Assembly: GCF_000325705.1 (NCBI RefSeq)
Contig: NC_019904.1
Location: 2,358,001 to 2,422,000, forward strand
Source: Echinicola vietnamensis DSM 17526
GTDB taxonomy: Bacteria > Bacteroidota > Bacteroidia > Cytophagales > Cyclobacteriaceae
Direction of reading: 5' to 3'
Length of the DNA: 64,000 bases
Program-made: the position numbers and the translations under genes
Notes under the pieces: model-generated
What the model was told of the DNA's origin: nothing
Databases searched by the model: none
What the model saw: only the letters and a program-made list of their open reading frames with translations
Shown here: piece by piece, positions 35,330 to 44,698 of the stretch
Layout of the letters: every line of letters starts with the position of its first letter
How positions within the stretch are numbered: position 1 is the stretch's first letter

Positions 35330-36303
35330 TTTTCAGTACCTCCTTGTTTGTTCAAGTTGAGTAGTGGTAATACGTTATTGCCTTCTTCATCCACGATGAC
35401 CTTGTTGTCCAGTTTGGGAAGGACTTTTTCCATGGTTTCCAAGTATATCCGTTGCTTGGTCACTTCAGGAGCTTTGCGGTAAGCCTCAAAAAGGGAGTTG
35501 AAGCGTTCTGCTTCACCTTTGGCCCGGTTTACCCTGTTGAGGGCATAGGCCTCTGCGAGTTCGATGGTCTCCAAGGCTTCGCCGCGAGCCCTAGGGATCA
35601 CCCGGTTATAGTCAGCTTCGGCTTGGTTGATCAGGGTTTCCCGTTCTTGCTGAGCTTCGTTGACAGCGTTAAAGGATGGTTTTACCGGGTCTGGTGGATT
35701 GACATCTTGAAGGACCACTTGGTCGATACGGATACCGTTTTCGTATTCGTCGCAAAGTTCTTGGAGAAGTTGTTCTACACTGCTGGCGATTTCTTGTCTT
35801 CCTACGGTCAGCACTTCGTTTACTGTACGGTCACCAACGATTTTGCGCATAGCTGCCTCTGACATGTCACGCAGCGTTTTGTCCGCATTTCTCACCTTAA
35901 AAAGGTATTTATAGGAATCGTTGATTCGATACTGCACGACCCATTCTACATCAGTGAGGTTCAAGTCGCCGGTGAGCATGGTGGATTCGCCCAGGTAACC
36001 TTCCTTGACATACTCCGACCGTTGGTTTGGGGAAGTGGTGCGAAAGCCAAACTCCTGTTTTAGTTGACGCTGAACAGGGATTTTGTGCATTTTTTCGATG
36101 CCAAAGGGCAGCGTGAAGTTCAGTCCCGGAGGTACGGTTCTGTTATATTTTCCCATTTGGATGACCACACCTTCTTCCTCCGGCCCTACGGTATGAATGG
36201 CACTGAATGCCGCGACAATGATCACAAGGCCCAAGATGATCTTTCTCAGGTTTCTTTTGATCATATCCGGATCAATGTTGATGTTAAAATTTCTGTTGCT
36301 CAT
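35326..36303 (-). CDS. hflK: FtsH protease activity modulator HflK
   Basis: The 325-residue HflK partner of HflC has a cytoplasmic N-terminus and a membrane helix near residues 18-40. The SPFH domain has GVVIQMGKYNRTVPPGLNF and DLNLTDVEWVVQYRI, then VVLQDVNPPDPV and a long helical stretch (NQAEADYNRVIPRARGEA). Glycine- and proline-rich N-terminal sequence known from E. coli HflK is absent, so it is shorter. The two genes share one transcription unit reading away from susC. No SPFH-type alternative such as a stomatin fits the pair as well. Confidence 0.92.
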   Translation of the reverse strand: MSNRNFNINIDPDMIKRNLRKIILGLVIIVAAFSAIHTVGPEEEGVVIQMGKYNRTVPPGLNFTLPFGIEKMHKIPVQRQLKQEFGFRTTSPNQRSEYVKEGYLGESTMLTGDLNLTDVEWVVQYRINDSYKYLFKVRNADKTLRDMSEAAMRKIVGDRTVNEVLTVGRQEIASSVEQLLQELCDEYENGIRIDQVVLQDVNPPDPVKPSFNAVNEAQQERETLINQAEADYNRVIPRARGEALETIELAEAYALNRVNRAKGEAERFNSLFEAYRKAPEVTKQRIYLETMEKVLPKLDNKVIVDEEGNNVLPLLNLNKQGGTEK

Positions 36304-36617
36304 GAGAAGTAAGTGTTTTTATAAACGAATGAAGGATCAATCTTCAAAAAAATAATGAGACCACCTCGGCAAAAGAGTCGAAAAGTCCAGTTTTTTTTCC
36401 AAACCTGCCTAAAAAGGAAGGGAAGTGGTTTTCGTATTGTGGTGATTTTGGAATATCCCTGTTTTCAGGGATGGAATAGGTGCATTTTTTAAGAAAATTT
36501 GACCAAAGAAAATAAGAGAGGAATAATAATGGGCAATTGACAGTAGACCCAAAATTAGCAAACCACCCATTTTTCTTCCGCTCTTACCTTAATCAATTTA
36601 CTTAACTATTATCTAAA
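36304..36617. other. 314-base gap between hflK and susC
   Basis: This divergent intergenic region holds no gene. It contains palindrome copy 4 at 36455-36472 and A+T-rich sequence after it, the probable promoter area of the susC operon. No clear TAnnTTTG box was found on either strand. Confidence 0.6.
36455..36472 (+). promoter_or_regulatory. Shared palindrome, copy 4, upstream of susC
   Basis: ATCCCTGTTTTCAGGGAT is a perfect dyad: two 7-base arms (ATCCCTG and CAGGGAT) around TTTT. It is the best copy of the motif and lies 146-163 bases before susC and 152 bases before the divergent hflK. Being in a divergent region it could act on either side, but the other copies all precede wall-degradation genes. 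Confidence 0.7.
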
Positions 36618-39600
36618 ATGTCAAACATGAAAAAACTTTTACGCTGTTGTTTAGGGGCGCTATGTTTTCTCCTGTTCCATTTTCAGGTGTCTGCGCAGAC
36701 GGTAACCGTAAGGGGTACCGTATCCAGCGCCGAAGATGGAGTGACCTTACCGGGAGCCAGTATCTTGGTAAAAGGAACCACCAGGGGTGTTACCACGGAT
36801 GTGGAAGGGAACTATCAGATCCAAGCAGAAAAAGGCGAAATCTTGGTGTTCAGCTTTATTGGTATGGTCGCGCAGGAACGTGAAGTGGACGATCAAAGCA
36901 CCATTAATGTAGCTTTGGAAGCAGAGGCAAAATCGCTGGAAGAAGTCGTCGTAGTAGGTTACGGAACGCAAAAAAGGAGTGACCTCACCGGCGCGGTTTC
37001 CACGGTGGATACCGAGGTGCTCGAATCGCGCCCCATTACAGATGTGGGCAGAGGGTTGCAGGGAACGACCCCCGGATTGACCATTACGACGCCTAGTGGC
37101 CAGATTGGCCAAAATCCATCGATTAGACTACGTGGCATGACGGGTACGCTGAGTAATTCTGGCGGAGCACAGCCGCTCATCCTCGTGGATAACGTGGAAG
37201 TGCCAAACCTGCAGTTGATCAATCCCGAGGACATTGAATCGATCTCTGTTCTGAAGGACGCCGCATCGGCCTCTATTTATGGATCGCGTGGTGCTTGGGG
37301 GGTGATCCTGATCACCACCAAGTCGGGTAAAAAAGGAGAAGCTCCCAAGGTGAGTTATTCCAACAACTTTTCCTGGGCGACCCCTACCAAAACGCCCGTC
37401 ATCGCGTCTGCTGCTGAAGGAGCCGAGATGGCTTTCAGTGCATTACAGCGTACGAATCTGTCCACCAATGTTTTTGGAGTGGTAGGGATGTATTTTGACC
37501 AAGAAGGCATTCAAAAGATGCGTGAATGGGAGCAGCAATACGGAGGGCAAGATCTTGGAAATGAAATGGTGCTGGGAAGGGATTTTGAGATCCGTGATGG
37601 CCGTCTTTTCTTCTATCGCCCTTGGGATGCAGGAGATATGTTTATGCGAGATTGGACCCCACAGCAAAAACATGATGTGTCTGTGGCGGGTGGCAGTGAT
37701 AAGACAACTTATCGATTAGGCGTTGGCTATTTGGGCCAAAACGGGGTGCTGAAAGTAAATCCCGATGAATTTAACCGCTATTCTGTCGATCTGAGTGTCA
37801 ATACTGCCGTAACAGACTGGATGGACGTAAGGGGAAAAGTGCTGTACAGCAAAACGAAGTTTACCCGTCCATTTTACTTCAGTTCTGAGACCTATGATCC
37901 TTGGTATTACCTGTTCAGATGGCCTAAGACCTATCCATACGGTACCTATGAGGGATATCCTTTCAGAAGTGCCGTTACTGAAGTGACCCAAGCTAAGATG
38001 AATGAGGAGACCACTTCTATGAGCCGGATCAATTTGGGCACGACTATCAGGCCGGTAGAAGGGCTGAGCATTGATGCTAATTATACCTTTGATTCCAATA
38101 ACTTCCACGATCACCGGACAGGTGGGGTGATTTCAGCTTATAATTTCTGGGCTACTGGTGCGGATTTGGAGTATGCCCCCTATTCAAGCGCCTCTTACAA
38201 TAGGGTCGAATACCGCTCTTCGTGGAGCAATAGAAATGTGGGTAAGCTCTTTGCGACTTATGAAAAGAGTGCCGGTGACCATGAAATGAAGTTTATGGCA
38301 GGTGGAGATATCGAGGCTTACGAATATTGGTACCAGAGCAGCCAGCGGAGAGATTTGATGGATTTGGACCGCGGAGAACTGGACTTGGCTTCAGGGGATC
38401 AGTTTGTGGATGGATCTAGAAACCAGTGGTCCACTATGGGGGTATTTGGTAGGATCAATTATAACTACATGCAAAAATACTTCCTTGAACTCAATGGACG
38501 ATATGATGGATCTTCCCGCTTGTCTCCGACAGACCGATGGGCGTTCTTTCCATCCATGTCAGCAGGGTATGTGATTACCGAAGAGCCTTTTATGGAGCCT
38601 GTTACCAATGTGATGTCGTTCATGAAGTTACGTGCTTCTTGGGGTGCGATAGGTAACCAGAATGCTTATTTGAGCGATATTTACCGGATCATGAATTCCT
38701 ATTCTTCTGGATGGCTGGTCGGCAGCGACAATCAGCTGACCTTTGGTACTCCCGGTGCATTGCCTTCATCCTTGACTTGGGAGACGGTGACCACGTTGGA
38801 TTTTGGTTTTGATTCCCGGTTTTTCCAAGATAAGTTGGGTGTGACCTTTGACTGGTACAGAAGGACCACCAGTGATATGCACAGTGCCGGGGAAGTGCTG
38901 CCAGCTTCTTATGGTACCAGTGCGACCAAGCAAAACCTTGGTGAGCTAGAGACCACCGGCTGGGAATTGGCCGTTGATTATTCCCATTCTTTTTCGAATG
39001 GCTTTAACCTTCACGCCACCGCCATGCTTTCCGATTTCAAAGAGCGTATTACTGAATTTGCGGACAATACCAGCATCTATGCCAATCGCAAAGGACGCGT
39101 ACTCGGTGAAATATGGGGCTATGAAACGGACAGGTTGTTTACCAATGACGACTTTGTCCAAGATGCCAATGGAGAACTAATCACCGAAAATGGTAAATAT
39201 GTACTGAAAGAAGGTATTCCTTCCCAGTCCCTTTACGAAAGCGGATGGTTCTTTTATGGCCCAGGGGATGTTAAATACAAAGACCTCAATGGGGATGGTG
39301 AAATTACCTACGGATCCAACACCGTGGAGGATCATGGAGACCTGAAGGTGATTGGGAATTCCACGCCACGGTATCAATATGGATTTAGATTGGGAGGAGA
39401 CTATAAAGGGATTGATTTTAGCTTCTTTATACAAGGTGTCGGGAAGCGTGATTACTGGGCAAATGGTCCGATCTTCGTTCCTGGCTATCGCCCGGGAGAA
39501 GCTTGGTTTGCGCACCAACAGGATTATTGGACACCCGAAAATCCGGACGCATTCTATCCACGCCCAACAGATGCCGGGCAATCCAGCAATTCGCGTAACT

Positions 39601-39878
39601 TCTTGAGACAGACCCGTTACTTGTTGGACATGTCCTATATGAGGATGAAAAACATTACCATTGGCTATTCCTTGCCACAGTCTGTAATCGGTAAACTCAA
39701 TATTGATAAAGTAAGGGTTTATTTCAGTGGAGAAAACCTGTTTGAGTTTGATAACCTTGACCTTCCTATTGATCCGGAAGTAGATTATACTAGTTCGGGC
39801 TTGAATGACTCCAACACCTTTGGTAGGGTCTATCCTTACAGTAGAAACATTTCTTTCGGTTTGCAGGTGACACTCTAA
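36618..39878 (+). CDS. SusC/RagA-family TonB-dependent outer-membrane transporter
   Basis: This 1086-residue TonB-dependent receptor imports bound oligomers across the outer membrane. After a signal peptide ending near FQVSAQ comes a carboxypeptidase-regulatory-like domain (VRGTVSSAEDG, TDVEGNYQI). The plug follows, with the SusC signature EEVVVVGYGTQKRSDLTGAV and ISVLKDAASASIYGSRGAWG. A ~22-strand barrel makes up the rest and ends in the aromatic-rich ISFGLQVTL. The start could also be the second Met at 36627. susD follows after 13 bases. The neighbouring genes suggest that peptidoglycan fragments or amino-sugar oligomers are its cargo. That is inference, because SusC sequences alone do not tell the ligand. 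Confidence 0.95.
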   Translation: MSNMKKLLRCCLGALCFLLFHFQVSAQTVTVRGTVSSAEDGVTLPGASILVKGTTRGVTTDVEGNYQIQAEKGEILVFSFIGMVAQEREVDDQSTINVALEAEAKSLEEVVVVGYGTQKRSDLTGAVSTVDTEVLESRPITDVGRGLQGTTPGLTITTPSGQIGQNPSIRLRGMTGTLSNSGGAQPLILVDNVEVPNLQLINPEDIESISVLKDAASASIYGSRGAWGVILITTKSGKKGEAPKVSYSNNFSWATPTKTPVIASAAEGAEMAFSALQRTNLSTNVFGVVGMYFDQEGIQKMREWEQQYGGQDLGNEMVLGRDFEIRDGRLFFYRPWDAGDMFMRDWTPQQKHDVSVAGGSDKTTYRLGVGYLGQNGVLKVNPDEFNRYSVDLSVNTAVTDWMDVRGKVLYSKTKFTRPFYFSSETYDPWYYLFRWPKTYPYGTYEGYPFRSAVTEVTQAKMNEETTSMSRINLGTTIRPVEGLSIDANYTFDSNNFHDHRTGGVISAYNFWATGADLEYAPYSSASYNRVEYRSSWSNRNVGKLFATYEKSAGDHEMKFMAGGDIEAYEYWYQSSQRRDLMDLDRGELDLASGDQFVDGSRNQWSTMGVFGRINYNYMQKYFLELNGRYDGSSRLSPTDRWAFFPSMSAGYVITEEPFMEPVTNVMSFMKLRASWGAIGNQNAYLSDIYRIMNSYSSGWLVGSDNQLTFGTPGALPSSLTWETVTTLDFGFDSRFFQDKLGVTFDWYRRTTSDMHSAGEVLPASYGTSATKQNLGELETTGWELAVDYSHSFSNGFNLHATAMLSDFKERITEFADNTSIYANRKGRVLGEIWGYETDRLFTNDDFVQDANGELITENGKYVLKEGIPSQSLYESGWFFYGPGDVKYKDLNGDGEITYGSNTVEDHGDLKVIGNSTPRYQYGFRLGGDYKGIDFSFFIQGVGKRDYWANGPIFVPGYRPGEAWFAHQQDYWTPENPDAFYPRPTDAGQSSNSRNFLRQTRYLLDMSYMRMKNITIGYSLPQSVIGKLNIDKVRVYFSGENLFEFDNLDLPIDPEVDYTSSGLNDSNTFGRVYPYSRNISFGLQVTL

Positions 39879-39891
39879 ATTGTATTAAATT

Positions 39892-41604
39892 ATGAAAATC
39901 AGGATAATAACATTATTAGCACTAATCGTGACATTGGCAGGATGTGAGGACTTTTTGGAAAAGCCGCCGTTGGATGACCTGACAGACGAAACGTATTGGT
40001 CCAGTGAGAACAATGTCAGGAGTTTTTCCTGGGGATTTTATACCGCCTATTTTAGCGGATACGGCTCCGGGTATGCCTGGGGGAAGTTTTTCTCTGGCCA
40101 AAGCCTCAATGATGACTTTGGTCCGACAAGTCCAGCCCAGTTTAGGCAAAACATCCCTACAGCAGCTACCGGTTCATATTGGACGTTTGCATGGGTAAGG
40201 AAGGCCAATATCTTTTTGAATAGGATACAGACTGTGCCAATGGATGAAGAAGCGATCAATCACTGGTCTGGAGTAGCACGCTTTTTTAGGGCCATGGAGT
40301 ACCATGATTTGGTCAAGCAATTTGGAGATGTGCCGTGGTATGACCATGAATTGGAGGAGACCAATGAAGAAGACCTGTACAGGCCTCGCGATCCACGTTC
40401 GTTTGTGATGGACCGGGTGTTGGAGGATTTGCAGTTTGCGGCAGATAATGTCCGACAGGTAGATGGTGATCCAGGCTTAAGTGTAAACCGGGACGTGGTC
40501 CTCGGTTTTATGTCAAGGATCATGCTTTATGAAGGTACTTGGCAGAAATATCACGAAGGGAATACAGAGAAGGCAAAAGCATACCTAGAAGCCGCAAAAT
40601 GGGCGGCCAATGAAATGATAAGTACCGGAAACTATTCCTTGGGAGATTACAGGGAAGTGTTTACCTCGCTTAATCTCTCCGGAAACCCTGAGGTGATCCT
40701 TTACAGACATTATGAACCCGGATTGGTCACCCATGCACTGAACAGTTACAATAATAAAGAACCTCAGACGGGGGTTTCCAAAGATGCCGTGGAGACCTAC
40801 CTTGCCAGTGACGGATTGCCGGTAGGTCTATCCCCGCTGTACCAAGGTGATCGGGGCATCCAAAATGTGATGGCTAATCGGGATGGAAGAATCTATGGTA
40901 CCTTGGTGAGTGATGAGCTAAGGCTAAATGGTATCCAATCTAATTACAGCACCACAGGCTACGCTACACTAAAATTTCTCAATGAAGAAATCAAGGATGA
41001 CCCAGAAGGTAGCTCTAACCTGAACTATACCGATTCTCCTGTTCTGAGATATGGTGAAGTCCTGATGAATTATGCTGAAGCAGTAGCCGAGCTGGCCACA
41101 GTAGGAGGACCAGCATTGACACAGGCTGACTTGGATATGTCCATCAATGTGCTGCGGGACAGGCCAGGCGTCGAGATGCCGCATCTGACACTTGTGGGGA
41201 ATGCGCCAGGAGTGAACGGAGTAGCCTACGACGATCCCGAGCGGGATCCCGATGTGCCGTCATTGCTTTGGGAAATCAGACGGGAGCGTCGGATTGAGTT
41301 GATGATGGAAGGGTTTCGGTTGGATGATCTAAAGCGGTGGGAAAAGCTGGAATACAGCGATACAGAAGCCAATGAAAACATCAATCGCGGTGCCTGGATC
41401 GATAAGGCGGACTATCCTGACCTGCAGAGCAGCGTGATCCTTACGGATGGCGAAAGCGGCTATATCATTCCCGCTACAGCAGCAGCTTCCCAGAGGAGGT
41501 TTGAAGATCCCAAAGTGTATTTGGATCCGATACCGTTAGACCAAATCACACTTTATGAAGAACATGGTGTGACCTTGGAGCAGAATCCAGGCTGGGAGCA
41601 ATAA
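39892..41604 (+). CDS. SusD/RagB-family nutrient-binding lipoprotein
   Basis: The 570-residue surface lipoprotein forms the lid of the SusC transporter and binds the glycan. The lipobox is LAGC with the lipidated Cys at residue 18. The usual N-terminal EDFLEKPPLDDLTDETYW, the TPR-like helices with ARFFRAMEYHDLVKQFGDVP and the C-terminal RRERRIELMMEGFRLDDLKRW are all present. It lies 13 bases after susC and is followed by a hairpin terminator, so susCD are probably a two-gene unit. Confidence 0.95.
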   Translation: MKIRIITLLALIVTLAGCEDFLEKPPLDDLTDETYWSSENNVRSFSWGFYTAYFSGYGSGYAWGKFFSGQSLNDDFGPTSPAQFRQNIPTAATGSYWTFAWVRKANIFLNRIQTVPMDEEAINHWSGVARFFRAMEYHDLVKQFGDVPWYDHELEETNEEDLYRPRDPRSFVMDRVLEDLQFAADNVRQVDGDPGLSVNRDVVLGFMSRIMLYEGTWQKYHEGNTEKAKAYLEAAKWAANEMISTGNYSLGDYREVFTSLNLSGNPEVILYRHYEPGLVTHALNSYNNKEPQTGVSKDAVETYLASDGLPVGLSPLYQGDRGIQNVMANRDGRIYGTLVSDELRLNGIQSNYSTTGYATLKFLNEEIKDDPEGSSNLNYTDSPVLRYGEVLMNYAEAVAELATVGGPALTQADLDMSINVLRDRPGVEMPHLTLVGNAPGVNGVAYDDPERDPDVPSLLWEIRRERRIELMMEGFRLDDLKRWEKLEYSDTEANENINRGAWIDKADYPDLQSSVILTDGESGYIIPATAAASQRRFEDPKVYLDPIPLDQITLYEEHGVTLEQNPGWEQ

Positions 41605-41678
41605 GTCAGTACGAGGTATCAAGTACGAAGGAGTAGTTGATAGGTGGGGGTAGCCCCTATTTTGAATGTGTAATAAGA

Positions 41679-41714
41679 ATGCCCTTCTTTTCATTAGTAG
41701 AGGAAGGGCATTTT
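41679..41714 (+). terminator. Terminator after susD
   Basis: ATGCCCTTC (41679-41687) pairs with GAAGGGCAT (41703-41711) around a 15-base loop, followed by TTTT. It separates susCD from the deacetylase gene. Confidence 0.7.
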
Positions 41715-41730
41715 AAAGTGTTTTATTGGA

Positions 41731-42519
41731 ATGGAATTTTCTGCGCTGTCTAAATATGCCGCTTGGGGAACTGTGTTGATCTTATGTTGGCTGATGTCTT
41801 TTGAGTTGGCTGGTCGTCAACGTATGGAGCAGACGACTTCCCATGGAGCGGTCATCAGGGGAGATGCTGACCAAAAGCAATTGGCATTGGTGTTTACAGG
41901 GCATCAATTTGCTGAGGGAGCCAGGACCATTCTGAAGACATTAGATAAGACACAGGTTAAAGTATCCTTTTTCTTCACAGGTGACTTTTACCGAAACGAA
42001 GCTTTCGCCCAATTCATAGCGCAGATGAAGGAAAGAGGACATTATTTGGGTGCCCATTCGGATAAACATTTGCTTTATTGTGCCTGGGAAAACCGGGATA
42101 GCCTGTTGGTCAGTAAGGCGGGTTTCAAAAAGGATTTGGACCGTAATTATAAAGCGATGGAGGAGTACGGCATAGCGAGGCAAGATGCGCCATTCTATTT
42201 GCCGCCATATGAATGGTACAATGATTCGATTAGCCAATGGGCCGCGGAAATGGGACTTCAGTTGGTTAATTTTACTCCAGGTACCCGATCAAATGCCGAT
42301 TATACTTCACCGGATATGCACCACTATGTGGGAAGCGACGCCATTTTAAAAAGCATATTGGATCATGAATTATTAAATGGCTTGAATGGCTTTCTATTGT
42401 TGATGCATGTTGGTGTAGGTCCTGAAAGAGCGGATAAGTTTTATGATAAATTATCAATATTGATTAGTACATTACAGGAGCGAGGATATGCACTAGTGAC
42501 TGTGGATGAATTGCTTTGA
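41731..42519 (+). CDS. Polysaccharide deacetylase-like (NodB-fold) protein with altered motif 1
   Basis: The 262-residue protein has a hydrophobic N-terminal segment (signal or anchor) and a NodB-type domain from residue ~50. The zinc motif HSxxxH is kept as GAHSDKH (His109 and His113) and LPPYEW corresponds to motif 3. Motif 1, normally TFDDG with the catalytic base and metal-binding Asp, is replaced by LVFTGHQFAEG (residues 53-63), so both aspartates are missing. It may use another residue, have a different reaction or only bind. It lies 21 bases before the GH9 gene, so the two are probably co-transcribed. Fold is fairly sure, activity uncertain. Confidence 0.75.
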   Translation: MEFSALSKYAAWGTVLILCWLMSFELAGRQRMEQTTSHGAVIRGDADQKQLALVFTGHQFAEGARTILKTLDKTQVKVSFFFTGDFYRNEAFAQFIAQMKERGHYLGAHSDKHLLYCAWENRDSLLVSKAGFKKDLDRNYKAMEEYGIARQDAPFYLPPYEWYNDSISQWAAEMGLQLVNFTPGTRSNADYTSPDMHHYVGSDAILKSILDHELLNGLNGFLLLMHVGVGPERADKFYDKLSILISTLQERGYALVTVDELL

Positions 42520-42540
42520 GTGCAGCATTAACCCTTTACG

Positions 42541-44325
42541 ATGTTAACGATTTTAATTTCACTTTTAAGTTTTGTTGGTCATTCAGCTGCTCCGTCAACG
42601 AGTGCTGACACGGTTTATTTTCGTGTAAACCAACTGGGCTATCTGCCCGAAGATACCAAAAGTGCAGTGGTGTTTGGCAAAGAAACCCTTCATGAGCCGG
42701 TCCAGCTCATTGATGCGAAAAGTGCGGAGGCAGTGACTGAAATCAAGCCTCAAAAAGACATGGCAGAAGGTTGGGGCGATTTCACTTATGCGACGGTAGA
42801 TTTTTCTTCCACCACCAGAGTAGGTGATTATTACCTGCAAACAAAACATTCCAAAATCCGGTCGCAACCCTTCAGCATTGGTGAAGATGTCTATTCCCAT
42901 CATCAAGAAACCTTATTGGAGTTTATGCGCCAGCAGCGATGTGGCTATAACCCGACATTGGACATGGTCTGTCATCAGCGGGATGGAAGGGCATTTTTTG
43001 GTCCGATGCCCGACAGTACGTTTGTGGAGGTGAGTGGCGGCTGGCATGATGCCGGCGATCAGTTAAAATACCTCATTACCTCAAGCTATGCTACGGCGCA
43101 TATGCTATTGGCGTACGAGATGTATCCGGATCGTTTTCAGGATAAGGTCAATGCCTTGGGCCAAGATGGCCCGAATGGGATTCCAGATATTTTGGATGAG
43201 GCCAAGTGGGGACTGGATTGGATCCTTAAGATGCATCCTGCGCCAGACCAATTGTTTCATCAAGTAGCGGATGATCGCGATCATAAAGGGTATAAAATTC
43301 CGGATCAGGATAATTCAGATTATGGCTGGGGAGCCAATAGTTATCGCCCCGTTTATTTTGCAACGGGCAAACCCCAAGGCTTACAGCAGTATAAGAGTGA
43401 GGCGACAGGAGTGGCCAATCTAGCAGGGAGATGTGCGGCTGCTCTGGCCTTGGCAGCGAGGATTTGGGCGGAGGATTTGAACGATACGGTTTTGGCGGCC
43501 ACATATCGAAAGGCTTCCCAAAGTTTATATGCTTTGGGAAGAAAGCAGGAAGGCTACCAGCAGGGTAATTCCTACAGTGCACCATATCGGTATAATGAAT
43601 CCACTTGGGCGGATGATATGGAATGGGGTGCTGCGGAACTGTTTAAGACAACCGGTGAGAAGGAATATTTGGTACAAGCGAAAGCTTACGCTTTAAAAAG
43701 CAACACCGCAGACTCTTGGACTGTGGTGGATTCCACGGATCATTACAGGCTTTATCCTTTTATCAATATGGGACACTTTGTGCTCCATGATTTGGTGGAT
43801 GATGACTTCAAGAAGAAGTTGGAAGGCTATTATCAGGCAGGCATCGAATATACCTTAAAGCGGGCCAGTAAGAATCCATTTCAGGTAGGAGTGCCTTTTA
43901 TCTGGTGTTCCAATAACCTGATGACAGGATTGATCACCCAGATGATATTGTATGAAAAAATGTCGGGAAGCAAGCGGTATAAAGGTTATTTGGCACGCCA
44001 GCGTGATTGGTTGTTTGGGCGGAACCCCTGGGGAACGTCCATGTTTACCGGCTTGCCTGTCAATGGTGAATCGCCCGAGGCGGTTCATACGAGTTTATTT
44101 GTTTTGTTAGGGTTGAAGATCCCGGGAGGATTGGTGGATGGTCCAGTGTATACGGCCATCTACGATAATCTTCTCGGGCTTCATTTGCAGGAGCCGGATG
44201 AGTTTGCTGAATTTCAAAACGAGAAAGTGGTCTACCATGATGATTCAGGAGATTATAGCACCAATGAACCCACCATGGATGGAACTGCCGGGGCAATCCT
44301 GATGATGACACATTGGGCTAAGTGA
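42541..44325 (+). CDS. Glycoside hydrolase family 9 enzyme
   Basis: This 594-residue exported protein has a signal peptide followed by a small Ig-like CelD_N domain (residues ~25-110, VNQLGYLPEDTKSAVV). The (alpha/alpha)6 GH9 domain is next. The catalytic base is in GGWHDAGDQ near residue 166 and the acid Glu in DYSTNEPTMDG near residue 574. GH9 enzymes are mostly endoglucanases, but the family also includes exo-beta-glucosaminidases. Because the gene follows a deacetylase-like gene and sits among amino-sugar genes, a glucosaminidase role on deacetylated glycans is worth considering. That substrate is an inference. Confidence 0.88.
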   Translation: MLTILISLLSFVGHSAAPSTSADTVYFRVNQLGYLPEDTKSAVVFGKETLHEPVQLIDAKSAEAVTEIKPQKDMAEGWGDFTYATVDFSSTTRVGDYYLQTKHSKIRSQPFSIGEDVYSHHQETLLEFMRQQRCGYNPTLDMVCHQRDGRAFFGPMPDSTFVEVSGGWHDAGDQLKYLITSSYATAHMLLAYEMYPDRFQDKVNALGQDGPNGIPDILDEAKWGLDWILKMHPAPDQLFHQVADDRDHKGYKIPDQDNSDYGWGANSYRPVYFATGKPQGLQQYKSEATGVANLAGRCAAALALAARIWAEDLNDTVLAATYRKASQSLYALGRKQEGYQQGNSYSAPYRYNESTWADDMEWGAAELFKTTGEKEYLVQAKAYALKSNTADSWTVVDSTDHYRLYPFINMGHFVLHDLVDDDFKKKLEGYYQAGIEYTLKRASKNPFQVGVPFIWCSNNLMTGLITQMILYEKMSGSKRYKGYLARQRDWLFGRNPWGTSMFTGLPVNGESPEAVHTSLFVLLGLKIPGGLVDGPVYTAIYDNLLGLHLQEPDEFAEFQNEKVVYHDDSGDYSTNEPTMDGTAGAILMMTHWAK

Positions 44326-44698
44326 GGTGTTCATATTGAAAAATTTTAAAATTGACAATCCATCATTTATAAAACGTCGTGATTTTAGGGGTTAAACAAG
44401 TAATAAGGTTGGAAAGTAGAAAGGTGCAAGAAGTGTCGCCCTTCGACTCCGCTCAGGGTGACACGGTGGCGGTCTGGTATAAACTGAGCTTGTCGAGGAA
44501 ATCGGGGAGACATAAGAAGAAGTATGGATAATTTCCTTTCGGCACTGATGAAAGAAAAGTCATACCTTAAGAATTAAACGTTGATTCGGCATCCCGAGCG
44601 GAGGCTGAATTGTGGTCCCGAGCGGAGTTTCACTTGTCATTCCGAGCGGAATCGAGGGATAATTATTAAACAAGAAAAAGATAAATTATAGATAAACA
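44326..44698. other. 373-base gap before the GH3 fusion gene, with repeats
   Basis: No gene is seen between GH9 and the GH3 fusion gene. The gap holds a cluster of short interspersed repeats (44439-44658) and an A+T-rich last 40 bases that probably include the promoter of the fusion gene. Confidence 0.6.
44439..44658. repeat. Cluster of REP-like GAGCGGA elements
   Basis: Four copies of a unit like GTCAYYCCGAGCGGARTCGAGG occur here. One is inverted (CTTCGACTCCGCTCAGGGTG, from 44441). Three are direct: ATCCCGAGCGGAGG at 44591, GTCCCGAGCGGAGT at 44615 and GTCATTCCGAGCGGAATCGA from 44636. A fifth related piece, CTGAGCTTGTCGAGG, lies at 44485. Short GC-rich repeats of this sort are scattered between genes in many Bacteroidota. 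Confidence 0.7.

Noticed and set aside
34391..36303. HflK/HflC as functional members of the wall-recycling locus
   Set aside because: They are widespread FtsH modulators on the opposite strand from susC. The nearby palindrome is better explained by susC.
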